Assembly: GCA_031213475.1 (NCBI GenBank)
Contig: JARUPZ010000010.1
Span: 4,125,798-4,189,797, forward strand
Direction of reading: 5' to 3'
Source of the DNA: Nereocystis luetkeana
Lineage: Eukaryota; Sar; Phaeophyceae; Laminariales; Laminariaceae
DNA length: 64,000 bases
Shown: piece by piece, positions 10,701 to 23,317 of the stretch
How the letters are laid out: every line of letters begins with the position of its first letter
How positions within the stretch are numbered: position 1 is the first letter of the stretch
The notes under the pieces: model-generated
Databases searched by the model: none
Seen by the model: only the letters and a program-made list of their open reading frames with translations
Told to the model about the DNA's origin: nothing
Position numbers and translations under genes: made by a program

Positions 10701-13700
10701 TATTTGTAATATTGGCGTAAAAAAACAACAGCACAACGCGTTTTTTTTAAAAACAAAACTCATGCCTGGGCGCTCAAGATTACTTTCTCGGTGAAAGAGA
10801 TGGCGTACCACTCGATCCCGTCCTCCGGCTCACCCGTCTATTACGGGGGACCACAGTTAATAGGACCAAATATTGTTAGTAAAAATGCTTAAATATATGG
10901 GTTTTTATGTGCACCATAGGTCCTATTAACTATGGTCTCCCGTAATAGTTCTCCGAAAACGTTGGGTGGGCTCACGCACACGCCAAACGGAAGCGGAAGC
11001 TCGTGCTTGCCGCCGTAATCGCCGCCTTGAGATGGCACACCTTCCGTCGTCTCCGCTCCAACTTTTCCCGTTCGCCCTTCGGCCGCATGTGCGTACAAAC
11101 CCTCCCTTGGTGTCGCGGCAGGTGGTCGGTCGCCAATCGGCCACGGAATGCACTCAATACGTGAAACATTTCCCCTAACCCACCTTCCACCCCCTTCCCA
11201 TGAACTTATCCCTTCTGACATGAGTATACCCCCCCCCCCCCGTCCTTCCCTCCCTCCCTCCCTCCCTCCCTCCCTCCCTCCCTCCCTCCCTACCTCCCTA
11301 CCTCCCTACCTCCATCGCTGTTGTCTCGTTTCGATTATGTTCGGTCATGTTCCATCCGGTTCGATTCGGCTCGGTTCGATTGGGCTCGGTTCGGTCCGCT
11401 TCCACTGGGTCCATCTCTGGTTCGGTTCGGTCCCATTCGGTTCGGTTCCGTTCGATCCCGTTCGATCCCGTTCGGTTCTGTTCGGTTCGGTTCCGTCCGG
11501 CCCGGTGGCCAGGTGGACGAGGCTTTCGGCCTGTTGCGAGAGATGCGAGTGCGGGGGCTGGAACCGAACCGCGTAACGTACTCCGCCCTCATCAACGCCT
11601 GCGGCAGGGCGGGGCAGCTGGCCAGGGCGTTCCAAACCTTGGACGAGATGTGCAAGTCGGGGATAGAGCCCAACGTGGTGACGTGGACCACCCTCATCGA
11701 CGCCTGTGGCAAAGGGAAGGTTAGTTTTAGCAGCACGGAGAAGGCGGGGAGGGGGGATTCAGGCAGGGGAATGTGAGGGTGGAAGGGAAGGTGTGTGTGT
11801 GGGGGGGTACTCATGTCATGCATGGCTGTAATCGTATGACCATATAACCTCGCATCCCTACAATGCCAGGACGGAGCACGTCAGGTTTTCACCAACCAGG
11901 AAGGTATTGTATTGCAGTAGCACCAAGCGCGAAGCGCTGTGGGGGCATGGGGAGTGGGTTGGTTGGCTGTTCACGAGGAAAACATGAGGAGCGTCGTGAC
12001 TTTCCGTACTTGACAAAAAAAAAAAAACGGACTTGGAAGATGGAATAAGATGGCATACTAAAGTGTCGGTTGTCAACTACATTCACGGCTGATGGACAAG
12101 CTTTTTTCCGTCTAGAGGAGACAACCAGGATGTACTGCTGTTCGATGTTGGATGCCCCTCGAAAAAATGGCTGCTGGTCTTCCTGTGTTCACCGAATTAA
12201 TCGTCTTTGTTTGACCAGATTCGGCGATTTTATGTGTCGTTTATCTTGAATATATATTAATAGTAATCCTTCGTTTTGTTTTCTGCCAAAAAAAAAAAAA
12301 AGAAGCACATGTTTTGTTTTCGTTTGTTTGGACTTAATCTTCGTTGTGCTTGATTTTAGTCAGATGTTGTTATCTAAGTCTTCCACCAGATTAGTACTGC
12401 TGCTTCTTTTGTAGTGTCCTGTGTAATGGGCGCATATATTTGCACGCGATTTCAAATCGCATCCTACTGTATGTGAGAAACCGACTCCCCCCCCCCCCGT
12501 ATAGTACTCTCAGTTTTTTTTCCTCGGATGAAAAAAAATCGTATCTAAGGCTCTCGCTGATTTTGCGCCGACTGTATTCATGTTATGTTATGTTTTTGTT
12601 CGTCTTGATTGAAGAGCGCAGTGTGCGTTAGGAGTTTGTCTATGCACCATACCTTGTGTGTTGTGGTTTGTACGTCGTCGCAGTGCTGTGTTTCGTTTTT
12701 CGTTTGTCTGTTGGCTCGTTTGTGTGTTTTGTCCTCTTCTGGTTCTTATTTCGTGCTACGCATGAGCCGCACACATGGTACAGGAGCGTATGCACCAAGC
12801 CGCACAAACCGTACGCACGGCATCACGACGACGCAGGAGCTCGAGTGGAGTTTCCGACTTTTCAGCGAGATGAGGGCGAGGGGAACCGTCCCGAACGGCG
12901 TGACGTGCTCTGCCCTCATGGACGCGTGCCTTAAGGCCGACGAGCTCGACCTGGCCTTCGCCGTCCTGGAACACATGCTCGACATCGGCATAGAGCCCAC
13001 GGAGGTGTGTTTTGCGAACCGTTACATACCGCACAAGAATGGATCACGTTCAGAGCGTTCGTTTTGTGCCCGTGGCGCAGGCAGCAGCAGCAGCTGCTGG
13101 TGCTGCTGCTGGTGCTGCTTCTGCTGCTGCTGCTGCTGCATTGTCTGTCGTAGGGCATTTGTTTTTTTTGTTTCGGGGTTGGGTTGGTTTTGGTCTGATG
13201 TGGGTTTGGTTCGCCGTGGTTCGGTGTGGTTTGTTTCACGTATGTGGCGGAACGAATGCTCGGCATCGACGTGGGGCCAACGAAGACGCAGTGCGCAAGG
13301 TGACGGCACAGTGAAGTCCAGAGCGAGCTATTTTTATCTTTTTGTGCCTGGTGCAGGTGACAAGTCTACTGTTGCTTCGGCTTCTGCGGCTGCTGCTGCT
13401 GCTTCTACTTTTGTAGGGGTTTTCGTCTGGGGAGATGGTTTGCGAACCCTTGGTCTCTTGAGCTATATCTCGGCACTGGTGCCGTTGCTTTGTATCGAAA
13501 CGCCCTACCGTTGCCTCTGCTTTATTTTCGCATGCGTGTAGGTTCGCCCCTTCCTTCTCTGTACCTGGTTCATTTGTGTCGAATTTTAGACTTGGATTTG
13601 TTTTCTCATCCTGTCTATTCCTTTTGGGTAGTATGCGGTCTTCTCGGTTTCTGTGGCGACTTGTACAGCGTACCGCATGTACCTGATACGTACGTGCGCG

Positions 13701-15441
13701 GACCTCACTTTTTTATGTTTTGTTTGAGGTGTAGATGTGACTCAGTTATCACGTCTGTTCTTTTTTGCTCGTTTTATTTTTACCGAGGTATTCTCCCGCT
13801 CCAGAGTTATTGGAGTCTGTCCTGCGACCATGGACTGCGTTGTGTTGTGGCGATGAGTTAATGTGGGAACAATAACAACAACAATCCCTTCGTTTTGTCG
13901 AAATTTTGATGCGTTCTGGTCTTCACAAGCCTCCAACACAAAAAAAATGCACCTGTATTTTACACTCTTTTGAGAACTTGGAATTAGTGTGGGGTCATGT
14001 TACTTGGAATTCGTGTGGGGTGTGTGAATATGTTCGTATTTATATTGCAGTAGAGAAGTGACTAAGCTGGGTTGTTTTGCCTTTCGCCTTTCCCGACAGG
14101 TGACTTACACCTCTTTGCTGACGCAGTGCGCCAGACTGAAGCAAGCGGACAGGGCGGGGGTGGTCCTGGACCAGCTTAACAAGAGACGGACGAACGCCAC
14201 CGCCCACGCAAGCAGCGGAAACGTCAACGGTAACGTCAACGGTAATGCTGACGAAAACGGTGACGTCAACGGCAACTCCGACGGTAGCGGCAATAGTAGC
14301 GGTAACGGAAGCGGTAGTAGTTACCGCCGGACAGTGGATGCTGAATCCAGAGCAGGCGAAGTAGGAGGAGGAGGGGGAGGAGGAACCCGGAAACGAACCG
14401 GCACAAGTACCATTAGCAGCAGCAGCAGCAGCAGCAGCGCGAGTAGGGATGCAGCGGAAGGAGATGTGCGTGAAAAAGCCCGAGCTGGAGCTAGGGGCGG
14501 CGCCGGAGCAAGAACAGCAAGAGGAGGCGGAGGAGGAGAAGGAGGGGCTGGACTTGAAAGCGGGAAATGGACCGACGGCGCGGCGGAAGCCGCGAGGGAA
14601 GCAGGGAACAACGCCGGAGTCGGAGGGGGGTCGTGGCAGATGGACCGCAAGCTAGAGAACGACCTGCTCAAGCTGTTCGGCCAAGCGGATCAAGTCGACG
14701 CGGCGTTTAAGGTTCGCAGGAAGAAAGAGAGAGAGAGAAGAGGGGGAATCCCATTGGGGGGGGGAGGGGGGGGGGGGTGTACTTATTATCATGCATGGGG
14801 GCGGGTGTACTCGATAGAAGAGATGTACTCGATCTCATGCATGGCGTAGTCGTATGACCATAGACCCTCGCATCCTTACGAGTACAATGCCGGGACGGAG
14901 CATGTCGGGTTTTCACCGACCAGGCAGACATTGCTTGCACCAAGCGCGAAAGCTCCGTGGAGCGTTGGGCGAGTCACATGAAGGGCGGGTTGTTGTTGTT
15001 GTTGTTGTTGTTGTCGACGACATTAATGCTTGCCGCCGTGGTTCTGGGTATTGTTGTTATTCCGCTCTGACTGTTTTCGGTAGTGGTGGTATTTCGGTTT
15101 CATCTTTCGTGCTGTCAATGCGTTCCTGATGACGGTATGATATTAAGTAGTGATATGTTTTTGAGGTGGCGCTTACTCTCGATGTAGTCGCTTTCACATT
15201 TTTTTTGTTCAATTCACGAAACAGATCTGGTAGTAGTACTGGCTGCAGCAGTACCAGCAACAGCAGCGGAAGTAGTAGTATTAGTTAGCAGTAGTAGTAA
15301 TACGGGGGATCATATTAAATAGGACCAACTAATGTTCGTAAAAATTGCGAAATATATAGGTGTTGTGTGTACCGTAGGTTCTATTCAATATGGTCCCCCG
15401 TAATAGTAGTAGCAGCAGTAGGAGTGGAGGTAGAAGTAGTA

Positions 15442-15472
<31 letters not shown>

Positions 15473-18400
15473 CAGTAGTTGTAGTAGTAGCAGCGGTAGT
15501 AATATCAAGACATAATATGTACTGGTACTTGATAGTAGAATTAGTGGCAATGTTTGTAATGGGAATAATACCAGCAGCAATAGTAATCGTAGCAGCAATA
15601 ATATGCTCACATCGCACCTCTCGCCCCCCCCCCCCCCCCGCCGCTTACCGCCGCCACCGCCCCGGTCTCGAACTCGTGCCTCCTAAGGTGCTGGAAGGCA
15701 TGGTAGCGAGGCGCGATTACCCCGACAGCGAGACGTGGCTGCTGCTGCTGAACGCCGTGGGCACGGCTGACTCCTTAGACAAGGCCGTGGCCCTCATGGA
15801 AAGATCAAGGGCCGAAGGGAATGGCTCGGAGGTACATGAACGCGTGTTTTTGCCTTAGAGTAGCTCGTAGCTTCTCTGAGGCTCTTTTGGTGAGGACCTC
15901 TCGTGGAAGGTTGCCTACCACTTTTTCGAGAAGATGGTTGACACATACTGTGCACGAAACGAATATGACGAACCCTAACCCTAGCTGTGAGCCTAAGCCT
16001 AAGCCAATCAGAGCAACCCTAACAAATGACCCTAAGCCGATCAGATCAAATCTCGAAGAAGTGGTACCTGGTAAGCTCTACTGCTCTCGTGACCCAGACA
16101 GAAGCTGGAAAAAACAAACCAAGATGAGGAAGAATCCCATGCCCTACATACACAACAGTATATTAAGGGGTCCCAATAATAGGGCATTGGTGGGTAGTTC
16201 CTTGGTGCTCGTAAGGAACCCCGCCAGTCAGGAATATGTTTTGACAAAAAAAAGGTACAGTACCTCTATCGTATACACCATGGCTCCACACTGTCACGCA
16301 ACTTGCAGCGATACCCTCTCTCGCGCGTGCGCGCCTGCCTCTCTGCCTCTCTTGTGGCTGGGATGGCGGCTTACTGCCCCATCTCAGGGACTGGGATGGT
16401 TTACTGCCCCCTCCCTCTAGGAAAAGGGATGGACTGCCCCCCCCTCTAGGAAATGGGATTGTCCACTGCTCCTCTACAAATAACTGAGATGGATTATTAT
16501 TATTATTCCCCTGTGGTAGGAGCTGGGATGGTGTACTATCCCTCTAGTAACCGCGATGGTTTCCTACCCTTCCAGTAGGAACTGGGATGATGCACTGCTC
16601 CTCTAGGGACTGGGATGGTATACCACGGCATGGGTTGGACCGTGAGGCGTTAGACTGCACGTTCGCAGCCCTTATAGTGTGCGTACTTTGGGTTAGTCCG
16701 GGTGGGGTTGTGTGTGTTTCCCCCCCATGCTTCTGTTTACGGGTGTATTTTTGTGTGTGCGTGTGCTCTGCTTTTTTTTCGTGCGTGGCTTGTGCGTGTT
16801 TTCCTGAGTTTCGCTTTAACTGGGTGGGGTGTGGCGGCTGAATATATTTGTGCTTGGAAACAGATGAAGGGTGGTTTTACCTTACGATCTCCCCACTGTG
16901 ACATCCATGTTTTGTTGTTGTTGTTGTTGTAATTTTTCAAAATTCGACGAGTTGGTTTTGCCATGGACCCTCCTCCCCCCCGCCCCCGTGACGGGGTATG
17001 AGTCCTTCAACCAACCAAGCAGTGAGATGGTGGAGGACCCAATCACAATCAACCACTAAAACCAGTCAAATATGCTAGCCACATGAACGAAACCGAGCCA
17101 GTTCCACCGCACAGCCCAGCCCACCGGCCAGTCTAATCGATCTCACACGGCACCACCAACACCAGCACCACCTCCATCACCCACCAATACCAACACCAGC
17201 CACACACCACCTCCAGAACCACCAACATCGTACTGACCCGTTGCCTCTCTGCCTATTCTACACGTCCCCTATGTTTCTTACCCACCTCGAAAACAACCCC
17301 CCCCCCCCCAGATCAACGAGCTCACCTACTCAGCGCTGCTCGGAGCATGCGGCAGGGCGAAGAAGCTTGCACGGGCCTTCCGAATCGTCCAGGGCATGCG
17401 GGATACAGGTAAGAGTACTATGCGGGGCGGTCGATCGAATGGAGCGGGTCCCCCGCCGGCTCGTGTCTTGCGCGCTGATTCGGTGTGCAGCTGAATCGTC
17501 TGTGACGCGCGTTGGTGGTCACGACAGGGGATGTGTGCCATCGGTATGGTTTGCACTTGTTGTATATAAATTGAAACGCGCCTGGGCTGTCTGTGAGATC
17601 TCGAAAGTATCACGACCCAATATCATGGATCCAGGAGTTGGAACGAACGTGTCTCTAACATTGCTTGGTTCGAGCACATTTCTGTGAAAATCTGTAGAAA
17701 GACGGCATCATTCATAAACGCCTACGAGCCGAAACCCGCCAGGAAGGGGTACGAAGGCAGAAGAAAGGTGCAGAGGATATGCTTTCGTTGAGTGATCGGC
17801 GGCAGCGCAAACGAATGCTACGAACAGGAATTTTGTCGAGACTCGTATATCGTGTCAATTATCATGTTGCTGCTTGCGATGGTGTCGGCCCCGCGGCCGA
17901 AATGCTACCGTCTCGCTCGGCAAAAGTGTTACGCCTGCGTTATGTCTGTGATTCTTGGTGCTTTTTTATTGGACACGTGTATTTGCGCCCGGCTCACCGC
18001 TGGTCTTCCTGGTTCTCTCTACCGCCCCCCCCCCCCGCTCCACCAGAAAAACATTCACTGGGCGCTGTCATCCATGGTAGGCCGCCTCTCAAGCGGCTCT
18101 TAGTAGAATGCAGCTCACCCCTTCATGCGACTCGCCGTACACCTCACGGCGCTTCGCGCTTGGCGCGAGCAATGCCTGCCTGGTCGGTCAAAACCCGACG
18201 TGCTCCGTCCAGGCATTGTAGGGATGCGATGATCCATGGTCGTACGACTACGGCCATGCATGACATGAGTACACACCCTAGATAGAGTACCCCGCGAAGT
18301 TCGAGGGGTGTATAGTATTGCGCCTCCGTCTGTATGTCACCTGTGACCCGCTCACGTCCGTCTCCAAAACAAACAAACAAAAGTCAGCACAGAGCAGCAG

Positions 18401-21400
18401 CGTCAGCAGCTTCAGTCGGCACAGCACACGGCGCTTAAGTAGTCGATGTTTCGGCTGCCCCCTGCGAACCCTACCCCCTTTTCCCCTGACGCGATTATTT
18501 AGCACGTATCCGAAACATGTCCCCCTTGTTGCATTTTGTTTTTGTTCTTTGCCTCCCCCCCCCCCCCCCCCTCCAGGCGTGAAGCCCACCGAGTCAACGT
18601 ATCTAGCCCTCATGGAGGTGTGCCGGCACAGTCGGGACAGCAAGGCAGCGGTGGAGGTGTTCGAAGCGATGGAGACGGAAGGGGTTCGCCCTGGTGTGCG
18701 AAGCTACACGTCTCTTTTGAAGGTGCGCAAGCGGTTGGAAGATGGGGCTGGGACGGGATAGGATGGGTTGGGATAGCGTGGGGTGGGATGGGATGGAATA
18801 GGGTGGGGTGGGGTGGGATGGGAGGAGGTTTGGGGTAATGCGTTGCGGTCCTGGTGTGACTTTATGGAATGGGCTGGCATGTGATGGGATGAGAGTTGGA
18901 GGGGTCCATGTGATGCGATCCGACGCAATGGAGTGTTGATGGGATATGATGCGAAAAATAACCGACACGAAGGCAAGTCGACCAACGCCCACGGAGGGAG
19001 GGGAGGGGGCCAATGGAAAGCCTGGATTTAGTTTCGGCGAGGTGCGGCTGTAGTTATATTTTCGCTCCTCCCGGGAGGGTATCCAGCCCGTCATCTGTCA
19101 CTGGTAAAATATTGACATGGTACAGAAATGATTCACCAAATTTAGGAACACGACGCGGGCGGCCGAAACGGCGCATGGAAGGTGTTTTTTTTCTGTTCCT
19201 CGTTGAAGTGTTCGCAACACTGGATTGGCGAGTGTGGCCTCGTGGTGTCCTTCATTTCTTTTTTTTCCTCCACTGCTCCGCCGCTTTGTTGTACCCCACC
19301 CCCTCAGCTGCTCGTTCGACCTTGCACGGTCGAGGAATTCGTTCGGGGGGAGAATCACGGTGTTTCCGCTTCTCCCCCGGACTCTTGTCATAGCAGGCGC
19401 AGCCAGTTACCAAGCTAAAACATCCCAGGAGGTACCAGGTAACTTGTTTCTCTAACCCCTCTCCGCGCCACCCTTTATCCCTCGCCCCCCCCCTCCGCCC
19501 CCACCCCCCCCCCCACTGCCGCCGCCGCAAACCAACAGGTCATCTCCGAAGAGAACAATCTGCGCTCGCGTGCCATCCAGCGGGCGCGTGTGCTTGAAAC
19601 GCGCGCCTCGTCTGCTACCACCGCCACTGCCGCCGCAGCGGCACCTCCGGTCTCTCGTTCGCCCTCGGATGCTATCGCCGGGTCCGCAGCGGAAGCCGTC
19701 GGTCGTGCTGCCGAGAGATCGTCTGAAAAGCCACGGATCACGGGTACTGCGAAGGTGTTGGCGGCGCACGACTCGGGTTTGAGGGCGGCGGCGGCGGGCG
19801 CGCGCGACGGCGTTTCTGTGGGCGGTGGTGCTGAGCGAGAGCCAGTAGTAGCAGCGTCGGCGATTCCGGTGGTGTCATCAGCTACAGCTACTGCAGCAGC
19901 AGCAGCATCCTTAGATTGTAGACCCGCAACCGCGCCGCCTGCTCCCACCGTCGCCGCCGCCGCCAGAGCCGCGACCGCATCCTCGACTGCCACCGCCCCC
20001 ACCGCCGCACTTCCACCGACAAATGTTGCGGTAGCGGCATCATCGTCCCCTGGCCCCATGTTTCTCCCCGACATGGCCTCCTCCACTTCGGAAAACCCCG
20101 CGCTGGACAACCTGTTCCGGGTGTTCCTTGTTTTCCAGGAGATGCGGAGCAGGGGGGTTAGGCCCGACCTGAGGGCGTACAACGCGCTGGTGAACACTTG
20201 CGCTGATCTGGGGGAATTCGACCGCGCTCTCGAGGTGGTCAGGCTGATGGTGGACGATGACCATGGGGGCGGGCTGCAGCCCGACGCGGTGACGTACACG
20301 AGCCTGATCAAGGCGGCGGCGAGGGCAAGCCCTCCTAGGGTCGAGGAGGCCGAAGAGGTAAAGGCGGGTTTTGTGGCCGGGTTGGGTGGGCGGGTGGGTT
20401 TTGAACGTGGCTTTTGGTGGTGGTTGTGGAGGGAGCGGTGGCCACATAATTATTTACATGACCGGGTATGCTATCCATCCACCACTGGTTTCGTGGCAGT
20501 GAAGTGTAAGGGCTGGGGGGTCCCGCCGCACCGCCGCCCCCGCTGCCTAGAAAACTAACGCGAGCATGATCGAAATGTCGTGCTGCTACAGAACCCAGTG
20601 GCCAGAAATAGTTGACCTTCCAATCGCGGCACGAAAATATTATGTGCGTACCGTTTCACGCAAATAGTTTTCCACCCCGAGTTTTTGGGCTCAAGGCCGA
20701 ATGTTTACCCACACGGGCCGGAACTCGAAATGTGAACCCTATTGGTCGGCAGCGCGAAAATTCGGCGCTTGATTCCAGCCATTTGCGGCCCGGAGACCAC
20801 GAAGAGCTGTCGAGGGCATGCTGGCTCAACGAAACGACCGACCGTTTTGCACATATTCGTTCGGTCTTGGGATCACACAGACAGCTCCACATCCTATATG
20901 TAGATATTCCCATCAATAAGAAAAGGACCACTACTTCGGAGGCTCATCGCTAGGAGATCAAAACCTGCCTTTTGAATATCAACCCCCCACTCCGTCTATG
21001 GTCATACGACTACGGCCATGCATGAGATCGAGTACATCTCTCCTATCGAGTACACCCCCCCCCCCCACTCCGCTTGCCGTGACGCATCTGTATTGCCTCG
21101 AGCTCCTGTTCCTTTCTCTCCCCCCCCCCGCCCCCCCCCGCCCCCCCACCCCACTCCTTGTCCTGAAGCGCATTATTTGTATTTTTACCCAGTAACCTTT
21201 CTCCCAAAACCTGGAAAATTGCCAGATTTACGTGACGATGCAGCAGAGGACGAACCACTTCTCTACCTTCGCACGTCCGACAGAGGTTACCTACGCGCAC
21301 CTGATGATGGCCTCAGTCATGGGCGGCAACTTTTCCCGCGCTCTCGAGGTCTGGCGGCAGCAGCTGGCGGCGGGGGTCGCCCCAGGGGCGCGGTCGACTC

Positions 21401-22483
21401 GAGCGGCCTTGGCCGCTTGCGCGGGTGCCGGAAACATCGACATCGCCCTCGAGGTCTGGCCAGGATAATAAGAGTGACCCGAGAAGTTTCACAGACAGAG
21501 CCGCGCTACGGGAGGAGTTGACTTCTTTTTTTTTTTAGTCCAAACACTGCTGTCAACCACTGTAAGCTGAGGAGCTGCGTACCCGATATTTCTTTGGGTC
21601 CGATGCGTATGTTTTGTTTTTTTGTCAATGGGATTCGTTCGTACATAAGACAACCCCAGCCCGTGGGTTTGTTTTTGCGTGTGTACCGGGGCTTCATCTT
21701 ACCTTATTTTCTTTTTTAAAATGGGAAAAGAAAGTGGGCTGTTGGTTGAGGTACACTTTAAAGCAGACGTCTTCAAGTGAGGAACCTTAGAAAAATAGTA
21801 CTAATAGGTACGTGTCAATATCCCAACCAACACGCGATGCCCTTTATTCGATATCGGCCTCGACAAATCGCGCATCTATTGATAGCTATGCCGGTCGTCG
21901 ACACAAGCGCCGAACCGTAGTCTGCAGGAGTTGGAGCAACAACACGCTGAGCTGGGTCGACCACACTACCCCGCCGCTCGCTCGAAACCCTCGCCTTTGT
22001 TATTGCGCGGGCCCGACCGTTCACCTCCCACCACCTTTTCACAGGACTGAGAAGTCGAACAGAACCTGTAAAGGGCATGAGCGAGAAAGAGCGAGTGATA
22101 CACCCCTGCCCTCTGGAATACAGCCTCAATACTCTGCTGCCGTGGTAGGAACTTGCAAGGACGAAACTGCATCTTCCGAGGCCATTCAGCCCACCCCCCC
22201 CCTCCCTCTCTCGGCCCTGCTCGCCGACCCAATCCCTCGCAATATAGGTGTACGGGATGATGCGCGACGCCGGAATTCGGCCTGAAAACCGCTCTCTCCT
22301 CGACCTGGTGAAATTGTGCCGCGCCAGCGGGATGCCGGAGGTTGCGGCTCGCATCAGGCGCGAGCGTAGCAGCAGCAGCGGCGGCGGCGGCGGTAAGCAT
22401 CTCGGCCGCGAACGTGCCTCAAGGGGTAGACCTGGTGAATCCAGCAGCAGCGGCTTTGGTGGGGGTGGTAGAGGCAGCGGTAG

Positions 22484-22514
<31 letters not shown>

Positions 22515-22679
22515 CGCGGCAAGGTTGGCGTGAGCAAGCCTACTCAGAGAGGTAGAACTGGCGCGCACAGCAGCAGCGGTGGTGGTAGCAGCGGTGGCGG
22601 CGGCGCCGGAGGCGGGGGTGGAGGAGGAGAAACCGGGAAGAACGGCGGGAGAAAGCGCAGAGCTATGGGCACCAGATAG
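7750..22679 (+). CDS. Pentatricopeptide repeat (PPR) protein, 12 exons
   Basis: Exons read as 7750-8075, 9174-9315, 9605-9796, 11513-11719, 12837-13004, 14100-14711, 15688-15831, 17312-17408, 18577-18722, 19539-20357, 21226-21453 and 22248-22679; phases match throughout and the sum is 3,513 nt (1,170 aa plus stop). Seen: at least 14 P-type repeats of about 35 aa with the usual VTYSxLIxAC core, for example VTFNSLIDACARAGDIDRA, VTYSALINACGRAGQLARA and VTYTSLIKAAARA. Exon 6 carries an Asn/Gly/Ser-rich insert and exon 10 an Ala-rich insert between repeats; the C-terminus is a basic Ser/Gly tail. Known: P-class PPR proteins bind organellar RNA for stability, processing or translation. Inference: imported into plastid or mitochondrion, though no transit peptide is visible on this start. 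The ATG at 7750 is the first in frame; an upstream exon is likely. The intron after exon 3 uses a GC donor. Neighbouring SINE and MITE copies lie only in introns. Confidence 0.88.
8420..9040 (+). mobile_element. 5'-truncated LINE (non-LTR retrotransposon), C-terminal ORF fragment
   Basis: Lies in PPR intron 1, same strand as the gene. The open frame reads a charged C-terminal domain with a CCHC-like motif CPCGKAIESRTHIVGEC, as found at the C-terminus of many LINE ORF2 proteins, and GDRWWPQAAKQ further on. The frame ends at TGA 9034-9036, only a few bases before the element's end (GTACG plus a C-run). No reverse transcriptase part is left, consistent with 5' truncation during target-primed reverse transcription. 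The C-terminal end reads SRKGCVVNGQKTKASNK. Related 3' ends occur at six other places in the window. Confidence 0.85.
9381..9558 (+). mobile_element. SINE-like element, rearranged copy
   Basis: In PPR intron 2. The segment GCCTGGTCGGTGAAAACCCG is present twice in slightly different form, so the copy carries an internal duplication; the tail ends ATGATATGACTACACCC. Confidence 0.7.
10182..10428 (+). mobile_element. ~240-bp TIR element, copy A
   Basis: Ends are inverted repeats (CGTTCTACGATAGAGGT and ACCTCTACTATAGAACG). The interior TTTCCGCTAAAATGTTTTCT ... GGATTATTCATCGGGATGCA is shared with 30801-31032. Non-autonomous; family not recognised. PPR intron 3. Confidence 0.65.
10839..10947 (+). 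mobile_element. 109-bp hairpin MITE
   Basis: TA-TTACGGGGGACCACAGTTAA at the left, matching inverted arm at the right ending CCCGTAA-TA. Both arms hold TTAATAGGACC / GGTCCTATTAA. In PPR intron 3. TA flanks fit Tc1/mariner-type mobility. Confidence 0.85.
11337..11505 (+). repeat. GGTTC-type pentamer array next to PPR exon 4
   Basis: Degenerate repeats of TTCGG/GGTTC, directly upstream of the acceptor at 11510-11512 and after a TCCC array (about 11243-11312). It serves as the C/T-poor run-up to the splice site and keeps the frame open artificially. Confidence 0.7.
11806..11945 (-). mobile_element. SINE-like element, 3' part
   Basis: In PPR intron 4, opposite to the gene. Tail and middle region present; the 5' part is lost. 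Confidence 0.75.
14775..14988 (-). mobile_element. SINE-like element with repeated tail
   Basis: In PPR intron 6. The tail-proximal GTACTC...CATGCATG segment occurs more than once before the single body, as if truncated copies stacked at the tail. Confidence 0.75.
15298..15405 (+). mobile_element. 108-bp hairpin MITE, diverged
   Basis: Same family, inserted in an AGT microsatellite in PPR intron 6; arms are more diverged (GGATCATATTAAATAGGACC). Confidence 0.8.
15400..15505 (+). repeat. AGT trinucleotide repeat
   Basis: Interrupted AGT/AGC repeat in PPR intron 6, split by the MITE at 15298-15405 from another AGT tract at 15225-15297. Confidence 0.75.
16356..16625 (+). repeat. Degenerate ~40-bp minisatellite
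   Basis: Six or more units built on CTCTAGGAACTGGGATGGT followed by TACTGCCCC. PPR intron 7. Confidence 0.65.
18048..18275 (+). mobile_element. SINE-like element
   Basis: In PPR intron 8, same strand. Runs from GCTGTCATCCATGGTAGGCC to CATGCATGACATGAGTACAC. Confidence 0.8.
20985..21062 (+). mobile_element. SINE-like tail fragment
   Basis: Only the terminal 70-80 bp, with a duplicated ATCGAGTACA end before a C-run. PPR intron 10. Confidence 0.65.
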
Positions 22680-22724
22680 GCTTTTGCAGGTGCTAGTCCA
22701 GCACGGAACGTTCATGGAGGGTGG

Positions 22725-22843
22725 AGGGGGGGGGGTATACTCATGTCACGCATGGCCGTAGTCGTACTATGACCATAGACCCTCGCATCCCTACCATGCC
22801 GGGATGAAGCACGTCGGGTTTTCACCGACAAGGCAGATAATTG
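22725..22843 (-). mobile_element. SINE-like element, 3' part
   Basis: Begins 45 bp past the PPR stop codon, so it may lie in the 3' untranslated region. Flanked by G-runs on both sides. Confidence 0.7.
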
Positions 22844-23317
22844 GGGGGGGGGGGGACTACCGTCCCTTGAGCTGTTTTTGATTTTTCCGGGCGTGCTGAA
22901 GTGCCCTAGATGGCTACGTGGACCCTTTAGAGTCATGGCAGTTGGGGACGTCTTGGGACAAGGATGGCGGTGGGGGTGGCGATAGCTGGTCCGATATTTT
23001 TTCGTTCCGAATATGTATCACCTGCGTTTCAAGGCTGATAGTCGTTTTGTCTAGCGAGGGTGGTGGAAGCGTGATTCGGCGCCCGCGACCATCTAGAAAA
23101 GGCGTCTGGGACCTTGTTCTGTTTGTGTTTGTGTGTTTTTTGTTTTGCTGTCCTTTGATGATTTCTAGGGGTTGTTTTTGGGCGGAGAGGGCACGGGATC
23201 TGCGATAGTTTTATAGCCGTTCTCATTTGGAAGGCGAACGAGAGGTGGCAGGCATTTTTTGTCGCGAGGGTAGATGCTGACGATACAGTAGGTGCCCGGC
23301 TATTTCACACATAATTT

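Noticed and set aside
14321-14671. Minus-strand ORF opposite PPR exon 6
   Set aside because: Shadow of the Gly/Ala-rich coding exon on the plus strand.
15960-16040. Telomere-like CCCTAA stretch
   Set aside because: Only two adjacent perfect units (ACCCTAACCCTA) and scattered variants; similar bits at 36.24 and 62.51 kb. Too short for a telomere or a firm interstitial array.
19475-20311. 278-codon minus-strand ORF opposite PPR exon 10
   Set aside because: Antisense shadow of the Ala-rich exon; the plus frame carries PPR motifs and matched splice sites.
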